Source: Ancalomicrobiaceae bacterium S20
Lineage (GTDB): Bacteria; Pseudomonadota; Alphaproteobacteria; Rhizobiales; Ancalomicrobiaceae
Direction of reading: 5' to 3'
Assembly: GCA_040269895.1 (NCBI GenBank)
Contig: CP158568.1
Location: forward strand, 1,054,001 to 1,118,000
DNA: 64,000 nucleotides
Position numbers and translations under genes: made by a program. Within the stretch, counting starts at the first letter, position 1. Each line of letters begins with the position of its first letter. Below, piece by piece: positions 33,999 to 43,849 of this stretch. Below the pieces are notes generated by a model. The model did not search any database. It was not told the origin of the DNA and saw nothing but the letters and a program-made list of their open reading frames with translations.

Positions 33999-35531
33999 AT
34001 GACGGCAGTGACATTCGGGAAGTCGATCTTGGCTGCGGCGGCGCTGTCGCTCGGCCTGTCGGGCGCAGCTTTCGCCGGCAAGGCGAACGATACGCTGGTC
34101 TACGCCTCGGACAGCGAGCCGGAGAACATCAGCCCCTATCACAACAACCTGCGCGAGGGCGTCATCATCGCCCGGCACGCCTGGGAAACGTTGATCTACC
34201 GGAACCCCACGACCGGCGCCTACGAGCCCTATCTGGCGACGTCGTGGACCTGGGTCGATCCGGTGACGCTCGATCTGGAGCTGCGCCAGGGCGTGACCTT
34301 CCACGACGGTTCGCCGTTCACCGCCGACGACGTCGTCTTCACGTTCAACTACGTTCTGACGCCCGAAGCCAAGGTGGTGACGAAGCAGAACGTCGCCTGG
34401 ATGGCCTCGACCGAGAAGCTCGGCGACTACAAGGTCCGCATCCACCTGAAGGGACCGTTCCCGGCCGCGCTCGAATATCTCTCCGGCCCGGACGCGATCC
34501 TGCCGGCGGCCTATTTCAAGAAGGTGGGCCTCGACGGCTTCGCGAAGGCGCCGATCGGCACCGGGCCGTACCGGATCGTTTCGGTCGACAGCGGCAAGGG
34601 CGTCAAGCTCGAGAAGTCGAAGACCTATTGGAAGGGCAGCCCGATCGGCGATGTCGCGATCGGCAAGCTCGAATTCCGCATCATCCCGGACGGCGAGACC
34701 CGCATGGCCGAGCTGATGACCGGCGGCGTCGACTGGATCTGGCGTGTGCCGACCGATCAGGCCAAGCAGCTCGAGGCGGTGCCGAACGTCACCGTGCTCG
34801 CGGCCGAGACCATGCGCGTCGGCTTCCTGCAGTTCGACGCGATCGGCCGCACCGATCCGAATTCGCCGCTCAAGAAGGAGAAGGTCCGTCAGGCCATTTC
34901 CTACGCGATCGACCGCAAGGCGATGGTCGACAACCTGGTCAAGGGCGGCGCCCGCGTGATGAATTCGGCCTGCTTCATCGAGCAGACCGGCTGCACCGAC
35001 GAGGGCGTCACGCGCTATCCGTACGACCCGGCCAAGGCCAAGGCGCTGCTCGCCGAGGCCGGCTATCCGAACGGCTTCGACATCGATCTCTATGCCTATC
35101 GCGAGCGCGACTACGCCGAGGCGGTGATCGGCTACCTGCGCGCGGTCGGCATCCGCGCCAAGCTCAACTATCTGAAGTATGCCGCGCTGCGCGAGCTGAA
35201 CCGCGCCGGCAAGGTGCCGATCTACTACCAGACTTGGGGTTCGTTCTCGGTCAACGACGCCTCCGCCTTCACCGGCGCGTGGTTCAAGGGCGACGAGGAC
35301 GACATGTCCAACGACGCCGAGGTCAAGGCGCTGCTCGACAAGGCCGACACGACCAACGAACTCGCCGACCGCAAGAAGCTCTACCAGCAGGCGCTGTCGA
35401 TCATCGCGGCCAAGGCCTACCTGCTGCCGATGTTCTCCTATTCGACCAATTACGCCTTCTCGTCTGACCTCGACTTCAAGGCCCAGCCCGACGAGGTGCC
35501 GCGCTTCTACGCGGCGCGCTGGAAGAAGTAA
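33999..35531 (+). CDS. Peptide/opine ABC transporter substrate-binding protein (SBP_bac_5)
   Basis: 510-residue precursor. ATG 33999, with GGGGTTGGGG upstream, gives a normal Sec signal peptide (KSILAAAALSLGLSGAAFAGK). The mature protein belongs to the DppA/OppA type: LVYASDSEPENISPYHNN, TSWTWVDPVTLDLELRQGVTFHDG split over strands, GTGPYRIVSVD, RQAISYAIDRKAMV. Ligands are likely di- or oligopeptides. First gene of a five-gene transporter operon (33999-39426) followed by two metallopeptidases. Confidence 0.92.
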   Translation: MTAVTFGKSILAAAALSLGLSGAAFAGKANDTLVYASDSEPENISPYHNNLREGVIIARHAWETLIYRNPTTGAYEPYLATSWTWVDPVTLDLELRQGVTFHDGSPFTADDVVFTFNYVLTPEAKVVTKQNVAWMASTEKLGDYKVRIHLKGPFPAALEYLSGPDAILPAAYFKKVGLDGFAKAPIGTGPYRIVSVDSGKGVKLEKSKTYWKGSPIGDVAIGKLEFRIIPDGETRMAELMTGGVDWIWRVPTDQAKQLEAVPNVTVLAAETMRVGFLQFDAIGRTDPNSPLKKEKVRQAISYAIDRKAMVDNLVKGGARVMNSACFIEQTGCTDEGVTRYPYDPAKAKALLAEAGYPNGFDIDLYAYRERDYAEAVIGYLRAVGIRAKLNYLKYAALRELNRAGKVPIYYQTWGSFSVNDASAFTGAWFKGDEDDMSNDAEVKALLDKADTTNELADRKKLYQQALSIIAAKAYLLPMFSYSTNYAFSSDLDFKAQPDEVPRFYAARWKK

Positions 35532-35661
35532 GGCGCCGGATCGAAGGCCCTGCCGCCGCTTGCCGGGGGCAGGGCGCGAGGGCGGTGGCCCCGCGGCTGA
35601 CCACGCGGGCCGCCGTTCCGGCGGCGTGTTTCGTCCTCCCTCCGAGGAAGGGCTCCAACCC

Positions 35662-36579
35662 ATGCTGATGTTTCTTCTGCGCCGTCTGGCCGTCGCCCTG
35701 TCGGTGGCGCTGACGGTCTCGATCGTGGCGTTCCTGCTCCTGCATCTTTCCGGCGATCTGGCGGTCGCCATCGCCGGCCCCGAGGCCTCGCCCGCGCAGG
35801 TCGAGCAGATCCGCGTCCAGTACGGTCTCGACAAGCCGCTGGTCGTGCAGTTCCTCGACTGGCTCGCCGGGGCGGTGCGGTTCGATTTCGGCAACTCGTT
35901 CTATTTCCGCGAGACGGTCGCGGCGCTGGTGGTCGAGCGCATCCCGGTGACGCTGACGCTCGGGGCGATCTCGCTCGGCATCGCGCTCCTGGTCGCGATC
36001 CCGCTCGGCGTGATCGCGGCGGTCAATCGCGGCGGCTGGATCGATCGCGCGGCGCTGATGTTCTGCGTGCTCGGTCAGGCGATCCCGACCTTCTGGCTCG
36101 GGCTCAGCCTGATCCTGATCTTCGCGGTGAACCTGCGCTGGCTGCCGGTCTCGGGCAGCGGCACCTGGGCGCATTACGTCATGCCGGCGATCGCGCTCGG
36201 CTGGTACGCGGCGCCGGCGGTGATGCGGCTGACCCGCAACGGCATGCTCGACGTGCTCGCCTCCGACTACATCCGCACCGCGCGCGCCAAGGGGCTGCGC
36301 CGCTCGACCGTGCTGTTCAAGCATGCGCTGCGCAATGCCGTCGTGCCGGTGGTCGCGGTCGCGGCGGTGCAGTTCGGCTTCATGCTCGGCGGCTCGATCG
36401 TGGTCGAGGCGGTGTTCTCGATGCACGGCATCGGGCATCTGGCCTGGGAGGCGATCGGGCGCAAGGACTTCCCCGTCGTGCAGGCGATCGTGCTCCTGCT
36501 CGCCACCATCTACATCGGCCTGACCTTCCTGGCCGACGTCCTCAACGCCTGGCTCGACCCGAGGATCCGCGTCGCATGA
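35662..36579 (+). CDS. Peptide ABC transporter permease, DppB type
   Basis: 305 residues, six predicted membrane helices. ATG 35662 gives the typical DppB start MLMFLLRRLAVAL. The periplasmic loop VQYGLDKPLVVQFLDWL and the EAA-loop YIRTARAKGLRR, with ALRNAVVPVV after it, are canonical. The next gene overlaps its stop (ATGA). Confidence 0.93.
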   Translation: MLMFLLRRLAVALSVALTVSIVAFLLLHLSGDLAVAIAGPEASPAQVEQIRVQYGLDKPLVVQFLDWLAGAVRFDFGNSFYFRETVAALVVERIPVTLTLGAISLGIALLVAIPLGVIAAVNRGGWIDRAALMFCVLGQAIPTFWLGLSLILIFAVNLRWLPVSGSGTWAHYVMPAIALGWYAAPAVMRLTRNGMLDVLASDYIRTARAKGLRRSTVLFKHALRNAVVPVVAVAAVQFGFMLGGSIVVEAVFSMHGIGHLAWEAIGRKDFPVVQAIVLLLATIYIGLTFLADVLNAWLDPRIRVA

Positions 36580-37484
36580 GCGCCTCCGCCCCGACCATGG
36601 CCGCGGCCGATGCGGGCTTCGTGCGGCGCTCGCCGCTCGCCCGCTTCGCCCGCCGCGCCGCGCGCAATCCGAGCTTTCTCGCCGGTGCGATCGTGCTCAT
36701 CGTGATCCTGGTCGCGGCGCTGGCCGCGCCGCTGATCACGTCGCAGGATCCCTATGGCCAGGACATCGCCCGCCGGCTGATCCCGCCGGTGTGGCAGCCG
36801 AAGGGCTCGTGGGAGCACTGGCTCGGCACCGACAAGCTCGGCCGCGACTACTTCGCCCGGCTGCTCTACGGCGCGCGCATCTCGCTCCTGATCGGCGTCG
36901 CGACCGTCGCGGTCTCCGGCGTGATCGGCACCGCGCTCGGCGTCGCCGCCGGCTTCTTCGGCGGCCGGGTCGACATGGTGATCGGCTACATCATCAACGT
37001 CCGCCTGGCGCTGCCGGTGGTCTTGGTGGCGCTCGCGGCCTCCGCGCTGGTCGGCTCGTCGCTCGAGATCGTCATCATCGTGCTCGGCCTGCTGCTCTGG
37101 GACCGCTTCGCGGTGGTCGCCCGCTCGGCGACGCAGCAGGTCGCCAATGCCGACTATGTCGCGGCGGCGCGCGCGATCGGCTGCACGACCAAGCGCATCG
37201 TGTTCTCCGAGGTGCTGCCGAACATCCTCAATCCGCTGATCGTGGTCGCGACGCTCGAAATGGCGCACGCGATCCTGCTCGAGGCGGCGCTGTCGTTCCT
37301 CGGCCTCGGCGTGCAACCGCCGCTGCCGTCCTGGGGCCTGATGATCGCCGAGGGCAAGCAATTCATGTTCTTCAGCCCGTGGGTGATCGCCATTCCGGGC
37401 GCCGCGCTCGCGGTGCTGGTGCTCGCGATCAACCTGCTCGGCGACGGCCTGCGCGACATCACCGCGCCCGAGAACAGGAGCTGA
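36576..37484 (+). CDS. Peptide ABC transporter permease, DppC type
   Basis: 302-residue permease. Overlaps the DppB stop by ATGA, implying translational coupling. DppC features: N-terminal helix RNPSFLAGAIVLIVIL, HWLGTDKLGRDYFARLLYGARISL, EAA-loop YVAAARAIGCTTKRIVFSEVLPN, LEAALSFLGLGVQPPLPSWG. It partners DppB to form the peptide channel. Confidence 0.94.
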   Translation: MSASAPTMAAADAGFVRRSPLARFARRAARNPSFLAGAIVLIVILVAALAAPLITSQDPYGQDIARRLIPPVWQPKGSWEHWLGTDKLGRDYFARLLYGARISLLIGVATVAVSGVIGTALGVAAGFFGGRVDMVIGYIINVRLALPVVLVALAASALVGSSLEIVIIVLGLLLWDRFAVVARSATQQVANADYVAAARAIGCTTKRIVFSEVLPNILNPLIVVATLEMAHAILLEAALSFLGLGVQPPLPSWGLMIAEGKQFMFFSPWVIAIPGAALAVLVLAINLLGDGLRDITAPENRS

Positions 37485-37489
37485 GACCC

Positions 37490-38470
37490 ATGGCGCTCCT
37501 CGACGTCGAAAACCTCACCATCGACATTCCGACCGAGGCCGGCCTGTTGCATGCCGTCGGCGGCGTGTCGTTCAGCCTCGATCGCGGCGAGACGCTGGCG
37601 ATCGTCGGCGAAAGCGGATCCGGCAAGTCGCTGACTTCGCTCGCGATCATGGACCTGCTGCCGGGCCGCGCGATCCGTCGCGCGACGCGGCTCTCCTTCG
37701 ACGGCATCGACCTCGCCGCCACCTCGGATCGGCAGATGGAGGATCTGCGCGGCGACCGGATCGCCATGATCTTCCAGGAGCCGATGACCTCGCTCAATCC
37801 GGCCTACACGATCGGTGACCAGCTGACCGAGGCGCTGCGCCGGCATCGCAAGGTCTCCCGCACGGAGGCGCGCGACCGGGCGGTGCACCTGCTCGAGCGC
37901 GTCGGCATCACGGCCGCCGCCTCGCGGCTCGGGCAGTACCCGCACCAGCTCTCCGGCGGCCTGCGCCAGCGCGTGATGATCGCCATGGGGCTCATGTGCG
38001 AGCCGGACCTGATCATCGCCGACGAGCCGACGACCGCGCTCGACGTGACGATCCAGGCGCAGATCCTCCGGCTCCTGCGCGATATCCAGCGCGAGTTCGG
38101 CATGGCGCTGATCCTGGTCACGCACGATCTCGGCGTGGTCGCGCGCGTCGCCGACAAGGTCGCGGTCATGTATGCCGGCCGGCTGGTCGAGACCGGCACG
38201 ACCAGGGCCGTGTTCGGCGCTCCGAGCCATCCCTACACGCGCGGGCTCCTGCGCTCGATCCCGGTGCCGGGCCGGACCGCGCCGGGCGAGCCGCTCGGCA
38301 CCATCCCGGGCCAGGTGCCGAGCCTGATCGGCAACGTCTCCGGCTGCGCCTTCCGCAACCGCTGCGACCTCGCGGTCGAAGCCTGCGCCGGGGCGATCCC
38401 GGATGTCGCGCTCGCTCCCGGCCACAGCATGGCCTGCATCCTCGAACCGTCGCTCGCGAGGCCGCAATGA
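37490..38470 (+). CDS. Peptide ABC transporter ATP-binding protein, DppD type
   Basis: 326 residues. Walker A GESGSGKS (about 39-46), Q-loop FQEPMTSLNP, signature LSGGLRQRVMIAMG, Walker B LIIADEPTTALD and H-loop VTHDLG. The oligopeptide-specific C-terminal extension has the cysteine cluster CAFRNRCDLAVEAC. It starts 5 bases after the DppC stop and its own stop overlaps the next start (ATGA). Confidence 0.95.
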   Translation: MALLDVENLTIDIPTEAGLLHAVGGVSFSLDRGETLAIVGESGSGKSLTSLAIMDLLPGRAIRRATRLSFDGIDLAATSDRQMEDLRGDRIAMIFQEPMTSLNPAYTIGDQLTEALRRHRKVSRTEARDRAVHLLERVGITAAASRLGQYPHQLSGGLRQRVMIAMGLMCEPDLIIADEPTTALDVTIQAQILRLLRDIQREFGMALILVTHDLGVVARVADKVAVMYAGRLVETGTTRAVFGAPSHPYTRGLLRSIPVPGRTAPGEPLGTIPGQVPSLIGNVSGCAFRNRCDLAVEACAGAIPDVALAPGHSMACILEPSLARPQ

Positions 38471-39426
38471 CCGCTCCGGTTCCCGTCCTCGAACTGAGGA
38501 ACGTCACCAAGACCTACAAGGTGCCGCAGGGCTACTTCAAGCCGATGGCGACGCTGACCGCGGTCGGCGGCGTGTCGCTGACGGTCGCCCGCGGCGAGGT
38601 CCATGCGCTGGTCGGCGAAAGCGGATCGGGCAAGTCGACGCTCGCCAAGATGCTGCTCGGGCTGATCCCGGCCAGTTCCGGCGAGATCCTGATCGACGGC
38701 GTGCCGATCGCCAAGACCGATCGGCGCGAGGTCGCCCGGCGCATCCAGCCGGTGTTCCAGGATCCGTATTCGTCGCTCAATCCGCGCAAGTCGGTCGCCG
38801 ACCTGATCGCGCTGCCCCTGGTCGCGCATGGCATCGGCATGCCGGCCGAGCGGCAGGCCAAGGTGTTCGAGATGCTCGACGCGGTCGGTTTGCCGCGCCG
38901 GGTGATCGACGCCTATCCGAACCAGCTCTCGGGGGGGCAGCGCCAGCGCGTCGCCATCGCGCGGGCGCTCATCATGCGGCCCGACGTGCTGATCTGCGAC
39001 GAGCCGACCTCGGCGCTCGACGTTTCGGTGCAGGCGCAGATCCTCAATCTGCTCATGGACTTGAAGCGCGAGTTCAAGCTCACCTACTTCTTCATCAGCC
39101 ACAATCTGGCGGTGGTCGAGCATCTCGCCGACCGGGTCGCGGTCATGTACCTCGGCCGGATCGTCGAGGAGCGGAGCCGGGCAGGGCTGTTCGAGGCGCC
39201 GCGCCATCCCTACAGCCAGGCGCTGCTCGACAGCGTGCTGACGCCGGATCCCGAGCTCGGCATGCCCGAGGCCGGCATCACCGGCGCCTTCCCCAATCCG
39301 ATCGCGCCGCCGCCCGGCTGCACCTTCCATCCGCGCTGCCCGCGCGCCTCCGACCGCTGCAAGGTCGAGGTGCCGAAGGCGGCCGCCGTCCCCGACGGCT
39401 TCGCGACCTGCCATCTGGCCGCCTGA
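38467..39426 (+). CDS. Peptide ABC transporter ATP-binding protein, DppF type
   Basis: 319 residues. Walker A GESGSGKST, Q-loop FQDPYSSLNPRKSV, signature LSGGQRQRVAIARAL, Walker B VLICDEPTSALD, H-loop ISHNL. The C-terminal oligopeptide extension includes CTFHPRCPRASDRC. It forms the ATPase heterodimer with DppD. Overlaps the DppD stop by 4 bases. An M20 peptidase gene follows after 46 bases. Confidence 0.95.
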   Translation: MTAPVPVLELRNVTKTYKVPQGYFKPMATLTAVGGVSLTVARGEVHALVGESGSGKSTLAKMLLGLIPASSGEILIDGVPIAKTDRREVARRIQPVFQDPYSSLNPRKSVADLIALPLVAHGIGMPAERQAKVFEMLDAVGLPRRVIDAYPNQLSGGQRQRVAIARALIMRPDVLICDEPTSALDVSVQAQILNLLMDLKREFKLTYFFISHNLAVVEHLADRVAVMYLGRIVEERSRAGLFEAPRHPYSQALLDSVLTPDPELGMPEAGITGAFPNPIAPPPGCTFHPRCPRASDRCKVEVPKAAAVPDGFATCHLAA

Positions 39427-39472
39427 CGCCGCCTTCCGCCGTTCCATCGACATCAGTCCAAGGTTCGTTTTC

Positions 39473-40894
39473 ATGTCCGAGACCCCGTCCCGCGCCGGCG
39501 CCGTCGCCCGCGCCGCCGCCCACTATTCCTCCGGCCGCTTCCTCGCCGACATGCGCCGCCGCGTGGCGATGAAGACCGAGAGCCAGTCGGGCGCGCGGGA
39601 TGCGGAGCTCCGCGCCTATCTGACCGAGGAGATGGTGCCGACGCTCGACAAGCTCGGCTTCACGTCGCGGATCTTTGACAATGCGGTTGCCGGCAAGGGG
39701 CCGTTCCTGGTCGCCGAGCGGATCGAGGACGCGACACTGCCGACCGTGCTCGTCTACGGCCATGGCGACGTCGTGCTCGGTCACGAGGGCCGCTGGCGCG
39801 ACGGGCTCGATCCGTGGTCGATCACGGTTGACGGCGACCGCTGGTACGGTCGCGGCACGGCCGACAACAAGGGCCAGCATTCGGTCAACATCGCAGCCCT
39901 CGAAGAGGTAATGGCCGAGCGCGGCGGTACGCTCGGCTTCAACGCCAAGATCCTGATCGAGATGGGCGAGGAGGCGGGGTCGCCGGGCCTGCGCAAGCTC
40001 GCCGAGACCCATGGCGACGTGCTCGCCGCCGACGTGCTGATCGCCTCCGACGGCCCGCGGCTCCGGGCCGAACGGCCGACCGTGTTTCTCGGCTCGCGCG
40101 GTGCGCTCAACATCGATCTGGTGCTGAACCTGCGCGAGGGCGCGCATCATTCGGGCAACTGGGGCGGGCTCCTTGCCAATCCGGGCACCATCCTCGCCAA
40201 TGCCATCGCCTCGCTCGTCGACGCGCGCGGCAAGATCCTGCTGCCGGCGCTCCGGCCGCCGGCGATCCCGGATGCGGTGCGCCAGGCGATCGCGGACCTC
40301 ACCGTCGGCGGCGGGCCCAATGATCCGGCGATCGACCGCGACTGGGGCGAGCCGGGTCTGACCCCGGAAGAGCGCGTGTTCGGCTGGAACACGCTCGAGG
40401 TGCTCGCCTACGAGACCGGCACTCCGGCCGCGCCGGTCAATGCCGTGCCGCCCTCGGCCAAGGCGACCTTGCAGCTCCGCTTCGTCGTCGGCACCGATCC
40501 GATGGCGGCGATCGAGGCGATCCGCGCGCATTTCGACGCCAACGGCTTCGAGAAGATCGAGGTCAAGGCGAGCCGCATGGAGATGTTCGCGGCGACCCGG
40601 CTCGATCCGGCCGACCCGTGGGTCGGCTTCGCGCTCGCCTCGCTTGCCGAGACCACGGGCAAGAAGCCGGCGCTGCTGCCGAACCTCGGCGGCTCGATCC
40701 CCAACGACGTGTTCTCCGACGTGCTCGACCTGCCGACGATCTGGGTGCCGCATTCCTATCCGGCCTGTTCGCAGCACGCCCCGAACGAGCATCTGCTCGG
40801 CTCCGTTGCCGAAGAGGCGCTGCGCCTGATGGCGGGCCTGTTCTGGGACCTCGGCGAGCATGGCCGCACGATCCGGGAGGCCCGTCGCGCATGA
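39473..40894 (+). CDS. M20-family metallopeptidase
   Basis: 473-residue cytosolic zinc peptidase of the M20 (ArgE/DapE/carboxypeptidase) family. Metal-site motifs: YGHGDVV (His), GRGTADNKGQ (bridging Asp), EMGEEAGSPGL (general-base Glu and ligand Glu), SDGP, and His in the C-terminal PHSYPAC region. The insert dimerisation domain (about 215-330) is complete. As it sits at the end of a peptide-uptake operon, it most likely hydrolyses imported di- or oligopeptides or amidated amino acids. Confidence 0.9.
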   Translation: MSETPSRAGAVARAAAHYSSGRFLADMRRRVAMKTESQSGARDAELRAYLTEEMVPTLDKLGFTSRIFDNAVAGKGPFLVAERIEDATLPTVLVYGHGDVVLGHEGRWRDGLDPWSITVDGDRWYGRGTADNKGQHSVNIAALEEVMAERGGTLGFNAKILIEMGEEAGSPGLRKLAETHGDVLAADVLIASDGPRLRAERPTVFLGSRGALNIDLVLNLREGAHHSGNWGGLLANPGTILANAIASLVDARGKILLPALRPPAIPDAVRQAIADLTVGGGPNDPAIDRDWGEPGLTPEERVFGWNTLEVLAYETGTPAAPVNAVPPSAKATLQLRFVVGTDPMAAIEAIRAHFDANGFEKIEVKASRMEMFAATRLDPADPWVGFALASLAETTGKKPALLPNLGGSIPNDVFSDVLDLPTIWVPHSYPACSQHAPNEHLLGSVAEEALRLMAGLFWDLGEHGRTIREARRA

Positions 40895-42034
40895 GCCCGC
40901 TCGCCGCTGCCGCCAGTGCCTGGCTCGCCACCCGTCGCGGCGAGATGGAAGACTTTCTCCGCCGGCTCGTCGACATCGATTCCGGCAGCCGCGACCGCGC
41001 CGGCATCGACGCGGTCGGCGATGCCATGGCCGCGATGCTGGAAGCCGACGGCATCGCCGTCGAGCGCTATCCGGACGAAACCTATGGCGCCGTGCTCAAG
41101 GCCGAGGTTCCGGGCAAGGTCGGCGGCGCGCCGGTGCTGCTGATGGGGCATCGCGACACGGTGTTCCCGAAGGGCACGGTCGCGTTCCGGCCGTTCAGCC
41201 GCGACGGCGACACGGCGTTCGGGCCGGGCGTCGCCGACATGAAGGGCGGGCTCGTCGTCGACCTGTTCGTGCTGCGCGCGCTCAAAGCCGCGGGCGGCAC
41301 CGACTTCCCGCTGATCGGCCTGTTCACGGCCGACGAGGAGATCGGCTCGCCGTCCGGTCGCCCGATGATCGAGCGGATCGCGACCGGCGCGCGCGGCGTT
41401 CAATACCGAACCGGGCCGGGCCTCGGGCAATGTCGTGACCGCGCGCAAGGGCGGGCTGACGCTGCACATCACCGTCACCGGTAAGGCGGCGCATTCGGGC
41501 GTGAACCATGCCGATGGCGCGAGCGCGATCGGCGCGCTCGCCGCCAAGGTCGGCCGGCTGCATGCGATGACCGACTACGCGGCGGGGATCACCACCAACG
41601 TCGGCACGTTCCGCGGCGGGCGCACCCACAACACGGTCGCCGATCGCGCCGAATGCGAGCTCGACATCCGTTTCGTGGCGGTCGGGCAGCTCGACGATAT
41701 CCTGGCGCGCGTCGAGGCGATTCTGGCGGCGGAGGATGTGCCGGGCACGGCGGCGTCCTACGAGCGCGGCCACCTGTTCATGCCGCTCGAGGAGCGGCAC
41801 TCGTCCGATCTCTTCGCGCGCTACCGCCAAGCGGCGGCCGACGTCGGTTTCGATGTCGGCGGTGAGTTCACCGGCGGCTGCGCCGATTCCGGCTTCACGG
41901 CCGCGCTCGGCGTGCCGTCGCTGTGCGGCCTCGGCCCGGTCGGCGGCGGTGCCCACACCGATCAGGAATGGTGCCGGCTCGATACGCTGGTGCCGCGCGC
42001 GCAGGCGCTGGCGGTGACGATCGCGGGGCTCTGA
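40891..42034 (+). pseudogene. M20-family carboxypeptidase-like gene with single frameshift
   Basis: Starts at ATG 40891, overlapping the previous stop (ATGA) with GGGAGG upstream. The first frame encodes LVDIDSGSRD, LLMGHRDTVFPKGT, GPGVADMKGGLVVD and TADEEIGSPSGRPMIE, then changes to nonsense after about 41395 and ends at 41484. The second half (NTEPGRASGNVVTARKGGLT, GKAAHSGV, HTDQEWCRLDTL) continues in the +1 frame to 42034. One extra base, probably in the GCGCGCGG tract at 41389-41399, explains it. Together the halves make a full glutamate-carboxypeptidase-like M20 enzyme with all metal ligands. Recent pseudogene or sequencing error. Confidence 0.82.
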
Positions 42035-42084
42035 GGCGAGGGCGGCGCCGATCCCTGACGGCTCCGTCGACATCCACCGCACAA

Positions 42085-42127
42085 AGAAAAGAGCGCCGGA
42101 ACCCGAGTTCCCGGCGCTCTTCCTGTG
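42085..42127. terminator. Bidirectional terminator between M20 gene and acdS
   Basis: 11-bp perfect stem AAGAGCGCCGG (42089-42099) / CCGGCGCTCTT (42111-42121), with AAAG before and CCTGTG after; the minus-strand reading has CTTTTCTTTG after the stem. Ends both convergent transcripts. Confidence 0.88.
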
Positions 42128-42154
42128 TCTGGGAGACACACAGTCCGCTCCGGC

Positions 42155-43174
42155 TCAGCCGTTGCGATAGGTGTAGGCGTAGCCGTTGATCGCCGGGGCG
42201 CCGCCGAGGTGGGCGTAGAGCACCTTGGAGCCTTCCGGGAAGTAGCCCTTCTTCACGAGGTCGATCATGCCCTGCATCGACTTGCCCTCGTAGACCGGGT
42301 CCGTGATCATCGCCTCGGTGCGGGCGGCGAGACGGATCGCCTCGTTGGTCTCCTTGCTCGGCACGCCGTAGGCCGGATAGGCGTAGTCCGGCAGGATCAC
42401 GATCTCGTCGTCGCGGACGTCGCGGCCGAGTTCGACCAGCTTCGCCGTGCGGTCGACGATCTCGCGCACCTGCGAGCGGGTCTGCTCGAGTGTGCCGGAG
42501 GCGTCGATGCCGATCACGCGGGTGGCGCGGTCGTCGGCGGCGAAGCCGACGATCATGCCGGCCTGGGTCGAGCCGGTCACGACGCAGACGACGACATAGT
42601 CGAACTTGAAGCCGAGTTCGGCTTCCTGGGCACGGACTTCCTCGGCGAAGCTCACGTAGCCGAGGCCGCCGTAGGGATGGACCGAGGCGCCGGCCGGGAT
42701 GCCGTAGGGCTTGCCGCCGGCGTCCTTGACCGACTGGATCGCGTCTTCCCAGCTCTTGCGGATGCCGATGTCGAAGCCGTCCTCGACGATGCGGCTGTCG
42801 GCGCCCATCAGGCGGGTCATCAGGATGTTGCCGACGCGGTCATAGACGGCGTCCTCGTGCGGAACCCAGCTCTCCTGCACGACCACGCACTTCATGCCGA
42901 TCTTGGCGGCGGTCGCGGCGACCATGCGGGTGTGGTTCGACTGCACGCCGCCGATCGAGACCAGCGTATCGGCGCCCGACTTGATCGCGTCCGGCACGAT
43001 GTACTCGAGCTTGCGCAGCTTATTGCCGCCCATGGCGAGACCGGAGTTGCAGTCTTCGCGCTTGGCGTAGATCTCGACCTTGCCGCCGAGGGCGGCGGTC
43101 AGGCGCGGCAGGTGCTCGATCGGCGTGGTGCCGAAGGTCAGCGGGTAACGTTCGAACTTGTCGAGGCGCAGCAT
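42155..43174 (-). CDS. acdS: 1-aminocyclopropane-1-carboxylate deaminase
   Basis: 339-residue PLP enzyme that cleaves ACC, the ethylene precursor, to 2-oxobutyrate and ammonia. Plant-associated bacteria use it to lower host ethylene and gain nitrogen. Diagnostic residues fit AcdS rather than D-cysteine desulfhydrase: K52 in [13 protein letters not shown]79 in [10 protein letters not shown]295-E296 in DPVYEGKS, L323 in YAHLGGAPA. The start [15 protein letters not shown] at 43174 and total length match known AcdS. A divergent Lrp-type regulator lies 136 bases away, as acdR does in other proteobacteria. Confidence 0.92.
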   Translation of the reverse strand: MLRLDKFERYPLTFGTTPIEHLPRLTAALGGKVEIYAKREDCNSGLAMGGNKLRKLEYIVPDAIKSGADTLVSIGGVQSNHTRMVAATAAKIGMKCVVVQESWVPHEDAVYDRVGNILMTRLMGADSRIVEDGFDIGIRKSWEDAIQSVKDAGGKPYGIPAGASVHPYGGLGYVSFAEEVRAQEAELGFKFDYVVVCVVTGSTQAGMIVGFAADDRATRVIGIDASGTLEQTRSQVREIVDRTAKLVELGRDVRDDEIVILPDYAYPAYGVPSKETNEAIRLAARTEAMITDPVYEGKSMQGMIDLVKKGYFPEGSKVLYAHLGGAPAINGYAYTYRNG

Positions 43175-43204
43175 CGCGGTCTCCAGAATGAGGATGCGCG
43201 ACGC

Positions 43205-43218
43205 TAGCAAGTTTGCTA
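43205..43218. promoter_or_regulatory. Candidate AcdR operator
   Basis: Palindrome TAGCAA-GT-TTGCTA lies 31 bases upstream of the acdS start, inside the acdS/acdR divergent region, the place expected for binding of an Lrp-type regulator. The functional assignment is inference. Confidence 0.5.
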
Positions 43219-43310
43219 TGAAAGGTGCTCTCGAAGTGGATGTCTGATTTTTGTGACTCTTCCGCAGAATTGGCATTTTGTGGAAGAAAGGGCTTAAAAT
43301 CACGATTTTG

Positions 43311-43790
43311 ATGAAAGAATCTTCCGAACCCTTGGAACTCGATCGGGTCGACCGTAAGATTCTCCAATTCCTGCAAAGGGATGGGCGGATTTCGAATGCC
43401 GATCTCGCGGCTGCCGTGAACGTCAGCCCGGCGACCTGCCATCGCCGGACGCAGCGGCTGTTCGAACTGGGCGTGGTGAAGTCCGTCCGGGCCGAGATCG
43501 AGCCGCGCATGGTCGATCGCGGCACGCTGGTCATGGTCGGCGTCGAGCTCGACCGCTCGACGCCCGAGGCCTTCGCCGAGTTCGAGATCGCGATCCGCAA
43601 GCTGCCCTTCGTGCTCGATTGCCATCTGGTGGCGGGCGACTTCGACTTCTTCCTCAAGATCCGCGTCCGCGACATCGCCGACTTCAACCGGCTGCACGGC
43701 GAACAGCTGATCGCGCTGCCGGGCGTGCGGCAGACGCGCACCTTCTTCGTCATGAAGGAGGTCATCGACAACGCGTTGCTGGATTTCTGA
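43311..43790 (+). CDS. acdR: Lrp/AsnC-family regulator, probable AcdR
   Basis: 159 residues from ATG 43311; a TTG at 43278 is less likely. N-terminal winged [23 protein letters not shown] then [21 protein letters not shown] (about 9-50), followed by a RAM effector domain ([53 protein letters not shown]). Lrp-type AcdR proteins activate acdS in the presence of ACC. Its divergent position next to acdS strongly supports that role here. Confidence 0.85.
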   Translation: MKESSEPLELDRVDRKILQFLQRDGRISNADLAAAVNVSPATCHRRTQRLFELGVVKSVRAEIEPRMVDRGTLVMVGVELDRSTPEAFAEFEIAIRKLPFVLDCHLVAGDFDFFLKIRVRDIADFNRLHGEQLIALPGVRQTRTFFVMKEVIDNALLDF

Positions 43791-43849
43791 AGCGGCACAT
43801 GGGGCCGGGCAGGGTAGGCGGGGCCACGCCTCCGGCTCCGGCCCGCCTC

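Noticed and set aside
42155-43174. D-cysteine desulfhydrase instead of ACC deaminase
   Set aside because: The YEGKS and LGGAPA active-site segments, length and the neighbouring Lrp-type regulator match AcdS.
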